A DNA stretch of 64,000 nucleotides from Frankiaceae bacterium (GTDB lineage: Bacteria; Actinomycetota; Actinomycetes; Mycobacteriales; SCTD01), in NCBI GenBank assembly GCA_016650445.1, contig JAENVS010000036.1, forward strand, positions 99,116 through 163,115. Reading direction: 5' to 3'. Made by a program: the position numbers and the translations under genes. Shown piece by piece: positions 9,030-17,054 of this stretch. The notes under the pieces are model-generated. The model made no database searches. It worked only from the letters and a program-made list of their open reading frames with translations, and was not told where the DNA came from. Each line of letters starts with the position of its first letter. Position 1 is the stretch's first letter.

Positions 9030-9857
9030 ATGAGCATCGGCGAGAGCTTTGCGAACGCGGTCACCGACGGACCGCTCCTGCTTGCGCTGCCGGTTGCCGC
9101 GGCGGCCGGCCTGGTCTCGTTCCTGTCGCCGTGCTGCTTGCCGTTGATGCCGGGCTACCTGTCGTACGTCACCGGGCTCGCCGGTGCTGAGGTCGCCGAG
9201 CGCCCCGTCGGGGCTGCCCCTGCCCAGGGCTCGACCATGGTCGCGACGGAGACTGCGACCGAGACGGCGACGGGGACCAGACGGCTCCGCGTCCTCGTCG
9301 GCAGCGTGCTGTTCGTGCTCGGCTTCTCCGCCGTGTTCGTCAGCGAGGGCCTGCTGTTCGGGGGACTCGGCGGGCTGCTGATCGACCACCGCGTCGCCAT
9401 CGAGCGCGTCCTCGGTGTCGTCACGATCGTGATGGGGCTCGCGTTCATGGGTCTGGTCCCCCTCATGGACCGCGAGGTGCGCGTGCACCGACTGCCGTCC
9501 ACCGGCCTGGGTGGTGCGCCGCTGCTCGGCATCGTCTTCGGCCTGGGCTGGACCCCGTGCCTCGGTCCGACGCTTGCCGCCGTACAGGGACTGGCCTTCA
9601 CGCAGGCGAGCGCCGGCCGCGGTGCTGTCCTGACCTCGGCGTACTGCCTCGGGCTCGGCATCCCGTTCATCCTCACCGGCATTGCGTTCGAGCGGGCACT
9701 GCGCGCGTTCGCCGTCGTCAAGAGGCATTACGCGGTCGTGAAGGCCGTCGGTGGCGGGATGCTCGTCCTGGTCGGCGTGCTGCTCGTCACGGGGCTCTGG
9801 AACGAGGTCACCATCCAGCTCCGGATCCTCATCAGCGGCTACACGGCCGCTGTCTGA
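9030..9857 (+). CDS. ccdA: Cytochrome c biogenesis protein CcdA (DsbD-type thiol transporter)
   Basis: CcdA passes electrons from cytoplasmic thioredoxin across the membrane to TlpA/ResA-like proteins. The 275-residue protein has about six hydrophobic segments. The two transmembrane cysteines lie in FLSPCCLPLMPGYLSYVTG and FGLGWTPCLGPTLAAVQG, as in the DsbD central domain. A hydrophilic Thr/Glu-rich loop (about 58-90) lies between the first two helices. It starts 6 nt after the TlpA-like gene and is followed at once by resB, consistent with one transcript. Confidence 0.94.
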   Translation: MSIGESFANAVTDGPLLLALPVAAAAGLVSFLSPCCLPLMPGYLSYVTGLAGAEVAERPVGAAPAQGSTMVATETATETATGTRRLRVLVGSVLFVLGFSAVFVSEGLLFGGLGGLLIDHRVAIERVLGVVTIVMGLAFMGLVPLMDREVRVHRLPSTGLGGAPLLGIVFGLGWTPCLGPTLAAVQGLAFTQASAGRGAVLTSAYCLGLGIPFILTGIAFERALRAFAVVKRHYAVVKAVGGGMLVLVGVLLVTGLWNEVTIQLRILISGYTAAV

Positions 9858-9867
9858 TGAGCGGCGA

Positions 9868-11484
9868 ATGACGACCACCTCCGACGTCGAGGGCGCCGCC
9901 GTACGGCTGTCGACCGCGCCCGAACCGGTCGGACCACAGCGACCGCGGCAGCTGATGGCGCCGGTGCGTCGCACCTGGCGCCAGCTCACGAGCATGCGCA
10001 CCGCGTTGCTGCTGCTCTTCCTGCTCGCGCTCGGCGCAGTGCCCGGTGGGTTCCTGCCGCAGCGAAGCCTGAACCCGGTGCAGGTCCAGCAGTACGTCGC
10101 ACAACACCCCACGCTCGCTCCGATCCTCGACCGGCTCTCGCTGTTCGAGGTCTTCGCCGCGCCCTGGTTCTCGGCGGTCTACCTGCTGCTGTTCGTCTCG
10201 CTCGTCGGCTGCCTGGTGCCGCGTATCCGGCTGCACACACGGGCTCTGCGAAAGCCGCCGCCGCATGCCCCCGCCAACCTGTCGCGACTGCCGGCATCGG
10301 CGCGCTGGGAGACGGCGCTTCCGGTCGACGAGGTCCTCGCGCTGGCCGACTCGCGGTTGCGTCGATGGCGCACGGTGCGGCACGCGGATGCCGTCGGCGC
10401 CGAGCGCGGCTACCTGCGGGAGACGGGCAACCTGGTGTTCCACGTGTCGCTCGTGCTGCTGCTCGTGGGCATCGCCGTGGGCCAGTTCTTCGGCTTCAAG
10501 GGCACGGTCCTGGTCAAGGAGGGCAACGGCTTCGCCAACGCGATCGCCAACTACGACGACATCCACCCGGGCCGGCGCTTTCGCGAGAGCAGCCTGGTTC
10601 CGCTGAACTTCGGGCTCGATGACTTCCGGGCGACGTACGGCGCCGACGGCAAAGCTCGCACCTTCGACGCGAAGGTTCACTACTCGCCCAACGCTGATGC
10701 TGCCCCGCGCCCGTACGACATCCGGGTCAACCACCCACTGCACGTCGGGGCCGCGAAGGTCTACCTGATCGGGCACGGTTACAACGTCCACGTGATCGTC
10801 CGCGAGAAGGACGGGCAGGTCGCCCTCGACGACACCGTCGGGACCCCGTGTCTCCCGCAGGACGCGCGGTTCCTCAGCACCTGCACGATCAAGGTCTACG
10901 AGACCCGCGGACGCCAGCTCGCGTTCGAGGGGGCGTTCACACCGACGACGGTCCAGGACCCGAATACGAGGCGGGTGGGGTCGGCGCATCCGGCAGTGCA
11001 GGACCCGGCGCTCACCATCGTCGGGTACGCGGGCAACCTCGGCCTCGACTCCGGCGTACCGCAGTCCGTCTACTCCTTGGACAAGACGCGTCTCACGGCA
11101 TTCGACGGCGGCACGCCCCACCTGCTGGGTCCGGGGGAGAAGTGGGACCTGCCCGGGGGCGGCAGCATCGCTTTCGCCGGCATCACGGAGTGGTCGACGT
11201 TCCAGGTGACGCAGGACCCTGGCAAGGGCATCGCGCTCGTCGCTGCCGTCGGCATCGTCGGCGGGCTCTGCCTGTCGCTGTTCGTCCGGCGCCGCCGGAT
11301 GTGGGTGCGTGCCCGTGCCGCCGGCGAGGCGCTTACGGTGGTGGAGGTCGGCGGGCTCGCCCGCACCGACCCGGATGCCTTCGCCGCGGAGTTCGACGAG
11401 ATCGTCGGTCGGCTCCGTGACGCCGTCCCTGAGCCCGCGACCGCAACGACCGACCGAGGAGACGCAGCGACGTGGCAGAGCTGA
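9868..11484 (+). CDS. resB: Cytochrome c biogenesis protein ResB (Ccs1)
   Basis: ResB is one half of the System II haem lyase; it pairs with CcsB to attach haem to apocytochromes c outside the membrane. The 538 residues have an N-terminal helix (MRTALLLLFLLALGAVPGG), a second near PWFSAVYLLLFVSLVGCLVPR and a third at NLVFHVSLVLLLVGIAVGQ. A large extracytoplasmic domain follows, then a last helix (IALVAAVGIVGGLCLSLFV). The ATG lies 10 nt after ccdA; a longer frame into ccdA was rejected. It overlaps ccsB by 13 nt. Confidence 0.93.
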   Translation: MTTTSDVEGAAVRLSTAPEPVGPQRPRQLMAPVRRTWRQLTSMRTALLLLFLLALGAVPGGFLPQRSLNPVQVQQYVAQHPTLAPILDRLSLFEVFAAPWFSAVYLLLFVSLVGCLVPRIRLHTRALRKPPPHAPANLSRLPASARWETALPVDEVLALADSRLRRWRTVRHADAVGAERGYLRETGNLVFHVSLVLLLVGIAVGQFFGFKGTVLVKEGNGFANAIANYDDIHPGRRFRESSLVPLNFGLDDFRATYGADGKARTFDAKVHYSPNADAAPRPYDIRVNHPLHVGAAKVYLIGHGYNVHVIVREKDGQVALDDTVGTPCLPQDARFLSTCTIKVYETRGRQLAFEGAFTPTTVQDPNTRRVGSAHPAVQDPALTIVGYAGNLGLDSGVPQSVYSLDKTRLTAFDGGTPHLLGPGEKWDLPGGGSIAFAGITEWSTFQVTQDPGKGIALVAAVGIVGGLCLSLFVRRRRMWVRARAAGEALTVVEVGGLARTDPDAFAAEFDEIVGRLRDAVPEPATATTDRGDAATWQS

Positions 11485-12419
11485 GCGACTCGCTGCTCTT
11501 CGTTGCCGTGCTCGCCTATGCGCTGGCGATGCTGGGGTTCGCCGCCGACGCAGCGTCGCGGCGCGCCACTCGGGTGCTCTCGGTCGCGGAGTCGGGCCAG
11601 CTCCTCGTGGGCGGGGGCGGTCCGCCGCTGCTCGTCGACGAGTCGCCGCCGCGGACCACGGGGACCGCCGGAACGGCGGCGATGGCGCTGACCCTCGTCG
11701 GGTGGCTCGTGCACGTCGGCTCCGTGGTGACGCGCGGGATCGCCGCCGACCGCGTGCCGTGGGGAAACATGTACGAGTTCTCCTCCGCGGCTGCCCTCGT
11801 CGCCGTCACCGGCTTCCTGGTGCTCGTCGCGCGTGGCCGGGTCGAGACCAGCCTCGGCGCCTTCGTGATGCTGCCGGTGGTGCTCTACCTCGGCCTCGCG
11901 GGCACCGTGCTCTACACCGCCGCCGGCCCGCTCGTGCCCGCGCTCAACTCCTACTGGATCAAGATCCACGTCGCGGCTGCGGTGACGGCGTCCGGCGCCT
12001 TCCTGCTGTCGGGGGTCATCGCACTGCTCTACCTGCTCCGCGCGCGGTTCGACGAGCGGACCGACGTGGGTGAGGCGGTCCGCTTTCCGGTCTCGCTCGG
12101 GCGGGTGCTGCCCTCGGCCGGCTCGCTCGACCGCGCGGCCTACGTCGTGATCGCCTTCGCCTTCCCGGTCTGGACGTTCGCCGTGATCGCCGGCGCCATC
12201 TGGGCCGAGGCCGCCTGGGGTCGCTACTGGGGCTGGGACCCGAAGGAGACCTGGTCGTTCATCACGTGGGTGCTGTACGCCGGCTACCTGCACGCGAGGG
12301 CGACGGCCGGCTGGAAGGGCCGCAAGGCGGCGTGGGTCGCGGTCGCCGCGGCAGCCGCCCTGATCGTCGACTACTACGTCGTCAACATCTTCGTCGTCGG
12401 TCTGCACTCGTACGCCTAA
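11472..12419 (+). CDS. ccsB: Cytochrome c biogenesis protein CcsB (ResC/CcsA family)
   Basis: CcsB is the haem-handling partner of ResB. The 315-residue membrane protein shows eight or so hydrophobic segments. The tryptophan-rich WWD-type motif of haem handlers, WGRYWGWDPKETWSFITW, lies near residue 250, and conserved histidines lie in adjacent loops (LVHVGSVVTRG, WIKIHVAAAV, GLHSYA). The GTG start overlaps resB by 13 nt. It ends the unit and converges on the PLDc_N gene with only 15 nt between stops. Confidence 0.94.
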   Translation: MAELSDSLLFVAVLAYALAMLGFAADAASRRATRVLSVAESGQLLVGGGGPPLLVDESPPRTTGTAGTAAMALTLVGWLVHVGSVVTRGIAADRVPWGNMYEFSSAAALVAVTGFLVLVARGRVETSLGAFVMLPVVLYLGLAGTVLYTAAGPLVPALNSYWIKIHVAAAVTASGAFLLSGVIALLYLLRARFDERTDVGEAVRFPVSLGRVLPSAGSLDRAAYVVIAFAFPVWTFAVIAGAIWAEAAWGRYWGWDPKETWSFITWVLYAGYLHARATAGWKGRKAAWVAVAAAAALIVDYYVVNIFVVGLHSYA

Positions 12420-12434
12420 TTGTTCAGCAGACTC

Positions 12435-12818
12435 CTAGACGGGCGGCGGTTGCTCCTCGTCGCGGATCCGGCGGGCCTGCTCCGAGGCGCGACGACGCTG
12501 CTCCTCCGCGCGTTCGCGCAGCTGGCGCAGGAACGCCTCGTCGTCGTCGGGGTTCTGCGCGACGGCCCGCCCGGGTCGTTCGTACTCCGGGAAGCTGCCG
12601 ACGTTGCCCTTGTACGGAAGGTTGCCCGCACCGTTCGGCGGCCGGCCGAACAGCAGCCATGAGAGGGGGCCCAGGATCGGGGGGATGAAGCACAGGATCA
12701 GCCACACCGGCTTCGGCAGGTTCCGCACGTGCCGCGGTGGCGTGCGGATCACATCGAGGAAGCAGTAGACGATCAGGCACAACTCAGCAATGCCTGCCAG
12801 ACCCGCGCCGTACAGCAA
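12435..12818 (-). CDS. PLDc_N-domain small membrane protein
   Basis: This 127-residue protein has two N-terminal transmembrane helices (LAGIAELCLIVYCFLDVIRT and LPKPVWLILCFIPPILGPLSW, the second ending in LLFGRPP). This is the pattern of the phospholipase-D-nuclease N-terminal (PLDc_N) family, with conserved prolines and tryptophan. The rest is a charged, Arg/Glu-rich cytoplasmic tail that probably forms a helix. There is no PLD HKD motif, so it is not an enzyme. The likely start is TTG behind GGGGGACAGG; no ATG or GTG is well placed. The function is unknown. Confidence 0.8.
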   Translation of the reverse strand: MLYGAGLAGIAELCLIVYCFLDVIRTPPRHVRNLPKPVWLILCFIPPILGPLSWLLFGRPPNGAGNLPYKGNVGSFPEYERPGRAVAQNPDDDEAFLRQLRERAEEQRRRASEQARRIRDEEQPPPV

Positions 12819-12865
12819 CCTGTCCCCCTCTGTCGGTCCGGCAACAGTGTGCCGGACCCTGGGGC

Positions 12866-13141
12866 CTAGCTGACGACGGGCCGGCCGGCGTAGGGCGCGG
12901 TCTGCGGCGTGGTCTGGCTCGGGACGGTGACCTCGGAGTCGACGCCGCGCAGGAGCGCACGCACCTCGGACTCGCGGAAGCGCCGGTGACCGCCCGGGGT
13001 TCGGATGCTGCCGATGCGGCCGGCCGATGCCCAGCGCGTCACCGTCTTCGGGTCGACGCGGAACAGCGTCGCCACCTCGCCCGGCGTCAGCAGCCGGTCG
13101 CGGCCCCCCTGCGGTGCGTTCGCAAGCCTGTCATCCACCAT
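12866..13141 (-). CDS. BldC-like MerR-type DNA-binding regulator
   Basis: This 91-residue protein has one excisionase/MerR-type winged helix-turn-helix: LLTPGEVATLFRVDPKTVTRW, then SIRTPGGHRRFRESEVRALL. This is almost the BldC signature of Streptomyces, where the protein binds direct repeats and controls development. The chosen ATG follows GGGGGAG at 5 nt; an ATG 12 nt upstream (MGET) is possible but its GGAGG abuts the codon. The C-terminal tail is Thr/Pro-rich. It is transcribed away from the 46-residue gene upstream and probably acts as a global regulator, by family analogy. Confidence 0.88.
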   Translation of the reverse strand: MVDDRLANAPQGGRDRLLTPGEVATLFRVDPKTVTRWASAGRIGSIRTPGGHRRFRESEVRALLRGVDSEVTVPSQTTPQTAPYAGRPVVS

Positions 13142-13271
13142 GGTCTCCCCCATCCTCCGGCACACTGTGACCTCGCGCTTCCGGACAGTCAACGACTGAA
13201 TAACCCAGAGGTGACGCGGCGGACGACCAGGCAGTCCCGGGCACGGTCCCGGCAGGGCCGGCCCGCCCGGG

Positions 13272-13412
13272 TCAGGCGGAGCGGCGGACCCGGCGGACGA
13301 GCGAGCGGACCGTGCCGCGGCGCGCTGACCGGGCGGCGGAGACGTGGGCACGCTCCGACTGCAGCCGGCGGCCGTAGGACTGCAGAGACTCGAGGGTCTC
13401 GACGTTGTACAT
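13272..13412 (-). CDS. Small basic protein, 46 residues, unknown
   Basis: A short frame reads MYNVETLESLQSYGRRLQSE at its start and ends RRVRRSA. The ATG follows GGAAGGAACCCC, a good ribosome-binding site. The first 25 residues would form a charged helix with Leu/Tyr spacing; the second half is Arg/Ser-rich with a net charge near +10. It is too short for routine gene calling. It lies back to back with the AsnC/Lrp gene across an AT-richer 90-bp promoter region. I do not recognise a family with certainty; RNA or DNA binding is only a guess from the charge. Confidence 0.6.
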   Translation of the reverse strand: MYNVETLESLQSYGRRLQSERAHVSAARSARRGTVRSLVRRVRRSA

Positions 13413-13513
13413 GGGGTTCCTTCCCGAACAGATGCGGTATGAAGATGCTTACAGGCCTAACAACAGAAGGATACGGCGAAACATTGCCTAATTTTTAGCC
13501 GATGGAGGGTGAT
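13413..13513. promoter_or_regulatory. Divergent promoter region, AsnC/Lrp gene versus 46-residue gene
   Basis: This stretch is clearly richer in A and T than its surroundings. It contains a near-palindrome GCCTAA-TTT-TTAGCC (about 13486-13500) and a related GGCCTAACAA at 13464-13473. AsnC/Lrp regulators usually bind AT-rich imperfect palindromes next to their own gene, so these are candidate autoregulatory sites. No clear -35/-10 pair could be fixed. Confidence 0.4.
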
Positions 13514-13960
13514 GTGGACGACATCGATCGCCGGCTGCTGGCGCTGCTGCTCGCCGATGGCAGGGCGTCGTACGCCGAGCTGGCCAGGGCGGTCGGGCTG
13601 TCTGCACCGAGCGTGCACGACCGGGTCCGTCGGCTGGAGCGGTCGGGCGCCGTGCGCGGCTACGCCGCGGTCGTCGACCCCGCCGCCGTCGGGCTCGGGG
13701 TCACCGCGCTGGTCGGGATCCTGCAACGCGAAGGAGCCGAGCAGGACGACCTCGCCGCAGCGCTTGCGGAGATCGAGGAGATCGAGGACTGCTGGTTCGT
13801 CGCCGGCGAGGAGGCCTTCGTCGTGAAGGTCCGGGTGGCCGACGTCGACGCCCTCGAGCACACCCTCGGCGTCCTGCGTCGGACCCAGGGCGTTGCCCGC
13901 ACGCGCACCACGGTGGTCCTGTCGACGCGGTTCGAAGGTCGGCGCCGCGCGCCGGCGTGA
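13514..13960 (+). CDS. Lrp/AsnC family transcriptional regulator
   Basis: The protein has an N-terminal winged helix (DDIDRRLLALLLADGRASYA, then VGLSAPSVHDRVRRLERSG). A C-terminal RAM ligand-binding domain follows (about 65-145; VTALVGILQ, EIEDCWFVAGEEAFVVKVRV, ALEHTLGVLRR). Members sense amino acids or related metabolites. I prefer the GTG at 13514 because GGAGGG lies 4 nt before it; an in-frame ATG at 13502 adds MEGD and has no ribosome-binding site. Its target is probably local, with the divergent 46-residue gene a candidate. Confidence 0.88.
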   Translation: MDDIDRRLLALLLADGRASYAELARAVGLSAPSVHDRVRRLERSGAVRGYAAVVDPAAVGLGVTALVGILQREGAEQDDLAAALAEIEEIEDCWFVAGEEAFVVKVRVADVDALEHTLGVLRRTQGVARTRTTVVLSTRFEGRRRAPA

Positions 13961-13976
13961 CCCGCCGAAAGCCGCA

Positions 13977-14024
13977 AAGGGCTATGCGTCGGGTCAGATC
14001 CGGACGTAGTCAGAGATAGCCCTT
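13977..14024 (+). other. Conserved-looking hairpin: 9-bp perfect stem with inner stem-loop
   Basis: AAGGGCTAT (from 13977) pairs perfectly with ATAGCCCTT (ending at 14024). The 30-nt interior can form another stem: CGTC with GACG, and GG with CC. It lies 17 nt after the AsnC/Lrp stop and about 95 nt before the start of the 656-residue surface protein. There is no U-tract. It could be a terminator for the regulator, an operator or a leader RNA of the surface protein gene. No known riboswitch core was recognised. Confidence 0.4.
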
Positions 14025-14119
14025 ATGAGCCATGGCCCTACGAGGCTGTCCCGTCGATCCTGCACGGAGACGTTTCCGCGGCGGTAACCCTGCTGCGATC
14101 CCGACCTCAGGAGCCTCCC

Positions 14120-16090
14120 GTGCGTATCCGTCCTCTCGCCACCGCAGCTGCGGCGGCCCTCGTCCTCGGTGTTGGCGGCCCTGCCGTCGCCGCCACCTCT
14201 GCGGCCACGGTGGCCCAGCCCGCCGCGGGCTCGGCCACGTCCGGCCTGACGCTGCTCAGCCTGGCTCTCGCCGGTCATGACATCCGGGTCGGATCGGTCG
14301 CGCTGACAAGCAGCACGCTGTCGGGCTCCCCGACGTCGAAGGTCGTCGTCACACCGGTGCGGGCCAACGGCACGGCGTACGGCGAGCAGACCGTCACCCC
14401 GGCGAGCTCGCCGGCGTCGGTCCCGAGCTTCGACAGCGCGGCCGCGCTCCCGGCGGCGCTCGGCACGGTCGCCTCCGTGAAGAGCCCGGTCTTCAACGTC
14501 ACGTCAAGCAGCAGCCCCGCCGCCGCGTCCAAGGCCGGCGCCGCGTCGCTGGGATCGGTGTCGATCCTCGGACTTCCGGTGGCGCTGAACGGCACCGTCG
14601 ACGTCAGCTCCGTCGTCGACGGGACCAACGCCCTGGGCAACAAGACGGTCTCGGTCAAGAACCTCGCGCTGCCCAGCATCGCCGACCTGCTCGCAGCGCT
14701 CGGGCTCGACCTGAGCAAGCTGCCGACCAAGACGCTGACCGACCTGCTGGCGGGTCTGAACCTGACCGACACCGTCGTCACCGCGGCGCAGAAGGCGCTC
14801 ACCGACGCGCAGGCCGCGCTCGGAACGGCCTTCACCGACGCACAGGCTGCCGTGGACGCCCAGCAGGTCACCGTGAACAACCTGAAGTCACAGGTCCTGA
14901 CGCAGACGGCCGCCCTGACCGCTGCCAAGGCCGATCTCGCGGCCGCGCAGCCGGTGCTCAGCCAGGCCAAGACTGCGGCCACCGAGGCCAACGTCGCGAT
15001 GACCCAGGCCCAGGCGACGTACGACGCAGCCGTCTCGCCGGTGCAGATCGCCGCGACGCTCCTCGGCATGACGGTCGATCAGTACGCCGCTGCCAACTCC
15101 GGCCTGGCGATCGTTCAGACGTTCACCGCCGCCAAGGCTGCCCTGACGTCAGCGCAGGCCGTGTCCGCAGCTGCGGCCGCCGACCTCGCCGACGCACAGA
15201 GCATCGCGGACGCGGCCAACGCCGCGGTCGCGGCAGCGCAGGCAGCCGTCGATGCCACACAGGCGCTCCTCGACAGCGCCGTGGCGCTGCTGAACACGCT
15301 GCTCAACACCTTGAACAACCTGCTCGGGCAGCTCGGCCCGCAGATCAACGCCCTGCTCGCCGCGGTCACCGCGGTGCTCGACGGCACGCCGCTGGTCAGC
15401 ATCGACAGCTTCACCGTCGAGACCCAGGCCATGGTCACGAGCGCGACGGCCGGCGGTCAGGTCGCGAAGGTCACCGGTGGAGAGATCCAGGGCGTGCACG
15501 TGCTCGGCACCGACGTGCTGCAGAACGTCCTGGGCAACACCAAGATCGACGTACTCGCCCTGACCGGCAGCACCCTCTCGCAGGTCACCTCGGAGCTCTC
15601 CGCGCTGACCGGCGTCCTTTCGAGCGTCCTGTCGGCGGTGCCCGGCCTGACCGTGCCTGCGCCGACCGTGGGTCTGCTCACCAAGAGCACGTCCACGTCG
15701 ATCGCGAACGGCTTCGGTACGGCGCAGAACAGCGTCCAGGCGCTGTCGATCTCCATCCCCGCCATCACGCTGCCGGCCGCGCTCGCGCTGCCGTCTGCCG
15801 CGTCGCTGCCGGCCATTACCGGCGTGCCGAACCTCGCGGGTGCCCTCGGCATCGCCGCCGTCGGCGACCTGGTGAGCCAGCCGATGACGATCAGCGTCGG
15901 CACGCTGTCGGAGAACGCCACCTTCCGGCCCGCCACTGTCGCCGCGCCCGGCAGCGCGCCCGGCAGCACGCCGCCGGCCGCCGGTCCGCCGCTGGCGACC
16001 ACGGGTCTGCCCGCGGGCGTCGCCGTCCTCGCCTTCCTGCTCGTCGGGTTCGGGCTCGTCATCCGGCGCAGGCTCGCCGCGGAGGTCTAG
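14120..16090 (+). CDS. Large alanine-rich surface protein with coiled coil and sortase-like C-terminus
   Basis: This 656-residue exported protein has a Sec signal peptide (RPLATAAAAALVLGVGGPAV, cleavage near ATSA) and a beta-type N-terminal domain (about 45-205). An Ala/Gln/Asp-rich heptad region that should form a long coiled coil follows (about 205-400), then a second globular region (about 400-610). The end has the layout of a cell-wall sorting signal: LATTG, a hydrophobic span (VAVLAFLLVGFGLVI) and RRRLAAEV. LATTG is not canonical LPxTG, so sortase use is inferred; simple membrane anchoring is possible. It resembles actinobacterial choice-of-anchor proteins. The function is unknown. A strong terminator follows. 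Confidence 0.82.
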   Translation: MRIRPLATAAAAALVLGVGGPAVAATSAATVAQPAAGSATSGLTLLSLALAGHDIRVGSVALTSSTLSGSPTSKVVVTPVRANGTAYGEQTVTPASSPASVPSFDSAAALPAALGTVASVKSPVFNVTSSSSPAAASKAGAASLGSVSILGLPVALNGTVDVSSVVDGTNALGNKTVSVKNLALPSIADLLAALGLDLSKLPTKTLTDLLAGLNLTDTVVTAAQKALTDAQAALGTAFTDAQAAVDAQQVTVNNLKSQVLTQTAALTAAKADLAAAQPVLSQAKTAATEANVAMTQAQATYDAAVSPVQIAATLLGMTVDQYAAANSGLAIVQTFTAAKAALTSAQAVSAAAAADLADAQSIADAANAAVAAAQAAVDATQALLDSAVALLNTLLNTLNNLLGQLGPQINALLAAVTAVLDGTPLVSIDSFTVETQAMVTSATAGGQVAKVTGGEIQGVHVLGTDVLQNVLGNTKIDVLALTGSTLSQVTSELSALTGVLSSVLSAVPGLTVPAPTVGLLTKSTSTSIANGFGTAQNSVQALSISIPAITLPAALALPSAASLPAITGVPNLAGALGIAAVGDLVSQPMTISVGTLSENATFRPATVAAPGSAPGSTPPAAGPPLATTGLPAGVAVLAFLLVGFGLVIRRRLAAEV

Positions 16091-16105
16091 TCCGCGCAGC
16101 ACGTC

Positions 16106-16144
16106 AAGGGCGCCGTCCCACCGCGAGGTGGGGCGGCGCCCTTT
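16106..16144 (+). terminator. Rho-independent terminator after the surface protein gene
   Basis: AAGGGCGCCG pairs with CGGCGCCCTT; the stem continues with CCACC/GGTGG around a GCGA loop and ends in CTTT. It lies 15 nt after the surface protein stop and 17 nt before the DUF4229 ATG, so it separates the two transcripts. Confidence 0.85.
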
Positions 16145-16161
16145 CGTCGTACCGTGGCTGC

Positions 16162-16455
16162 ATGGAAGCCGGCGACGAGGCAACACCGACGACCCGGCCG
16201 GAGTCCAGCTTTGCGCGGGCATGGACGCTCTACACCCTGCTGCGGATGCTTGTCTTCGTCGGTGCCGCGGGGTTCTTGCTGCTGTTCGGGTTCAACGGCC
16301 TGCCGCTGCTCATCTGTGCGCTCATCGTGAGCATGGTCGTCAGCGTGTTCGCGCTGCGTCCGCAGCGCGCGGCCCTGGTGGCCGCGATGGCGGCGCGTCA
16401 GCAACGCCGCGCCGCTGAGAGGGAGAGCCTGCGCTCGCGCCTCGACGAGGCCTGA
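16162..16455 (+). CDS. DUF4229 family membrane protein
   Basis: This 97-residue protein has two transmembrane helices (about 25-44 and 46-68) joined by a very short turn. They are flanked by FARAWTLYTLLRMLVF at the N side and an Arg/Glu-rich cytoplasmic helix at the C side. This is the DUF4229 pattern, a family restricted to actinobacteria and often close to menaquinone or nuo genes, as here. The role is not known. It converges on the secreted-protein gene with 3 nt between the stops. Confidence 0.75.
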   Translation: MEAGDEATPTTRPESSFARAWTLYTLLRMLVFVGAAGFLLLFGFNGLPLLICALIVSMVVSVFALRPQRAALVAAMAARQQRRAAERESLRSRLDEA

Positions 16456-16458
16456 CGC

Positions 16459-16887
16459 CTACTTGTTGGTGATGACCGCGGTGAACGTGCCCGAGGTCGG
16501 CAGGGCCTGGCAGGACGGGTCGAAGGCGGCGCGCACGCTGACCGGCGTCGCGGACTTCGCGCTGACCGTGATGGTGCCGCTGCCGCAGAAGGTCTGCACG
16601 CTGTCGTAGGTGTCATCGGTGAACACCTGCAGGCCGATCGGCGTGCCGGTGGAGTCCTTCGCCGAGACCGCGACCGTCTTCTCGCCCTTGACCGTGGTGA
16701 AGTCCCAGCACGCAGCCATCGGGCCCTGGCAGTTCAGCGCGCCGTTGGCGGCCGGCGAGGTGATCCCGACCGGGTTGGAGTAGCTGAAGGTCAACGTGCG
16801 CTTGCTGGCCTTGGCCGGCTTGGCGTGGGCCACGGCCGGGCTCACGGCGACGAGGGCCAGGGTTGCGATCAGGGCCGTGCGCTTCAC
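16459..16887 (-). CDS. Secreted protein of unknown function, 142 residues
   Basis: A clear signal peptide (VKRTALIATLALVAVSPAVA, cleavage near AHA) is followed by a lysine-rich linker (KPAKASKRT) and a beta-rich domain with four cysteines (NCQG, ACWD, TFCGSG, PSCQ). These could form two disulfides outside the cell. The GTG follows GGAG at 7 nt; the upstream frame extension is proline/arginine noise. It is divergent from the menaquinone reductase gene. No family was recognised. Confidence 0.75.
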   Translation of the reverse strand: MKRTALIATLALVAVSPAVAHAKPAKASKRTLTFSYSNPVGITSPAANGALNCQGPMAACWDFTTVKGEKTVAVSAKDSTGTPIGLQVFTDDTYDSVQTFCGSGTITVSAKSATPVSVRAAFDPSCQALPTSGTFTAVITNK

Positions 16888-17054
16888 GACGTCTCCATCA
16901 GCTCGTTGGGTCCTCGGTGAGTTCGACGTCGAGCGGGCGAGTCCTGCTGCCCGAAGCTGCCGCCGTTCGCCCGATGACGTTCTGATCTGGGGTGATCGGC
17001 GCGGGCAGGGGCGCGGGGCTCGAGGGGGCGGTGGCGGTGGCTGGGCTCCCGCCG

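Noticed and set aside
7932..10112. Long antisense open frame (726 codons) opposite the phosphatase, tlpA and ccdA
   Set aside because: No protein-like motifs, low-complexity charged composition; plus-strand genes are certain.
13955..14040. Resemblance of GAAAGCCGCAAAGGGC to parts of the c-di-GMP-I riboswitch
   Set aside because: The conserved receptor block and overall P1-P3 layout are absent; only a GCAAAG word matches.
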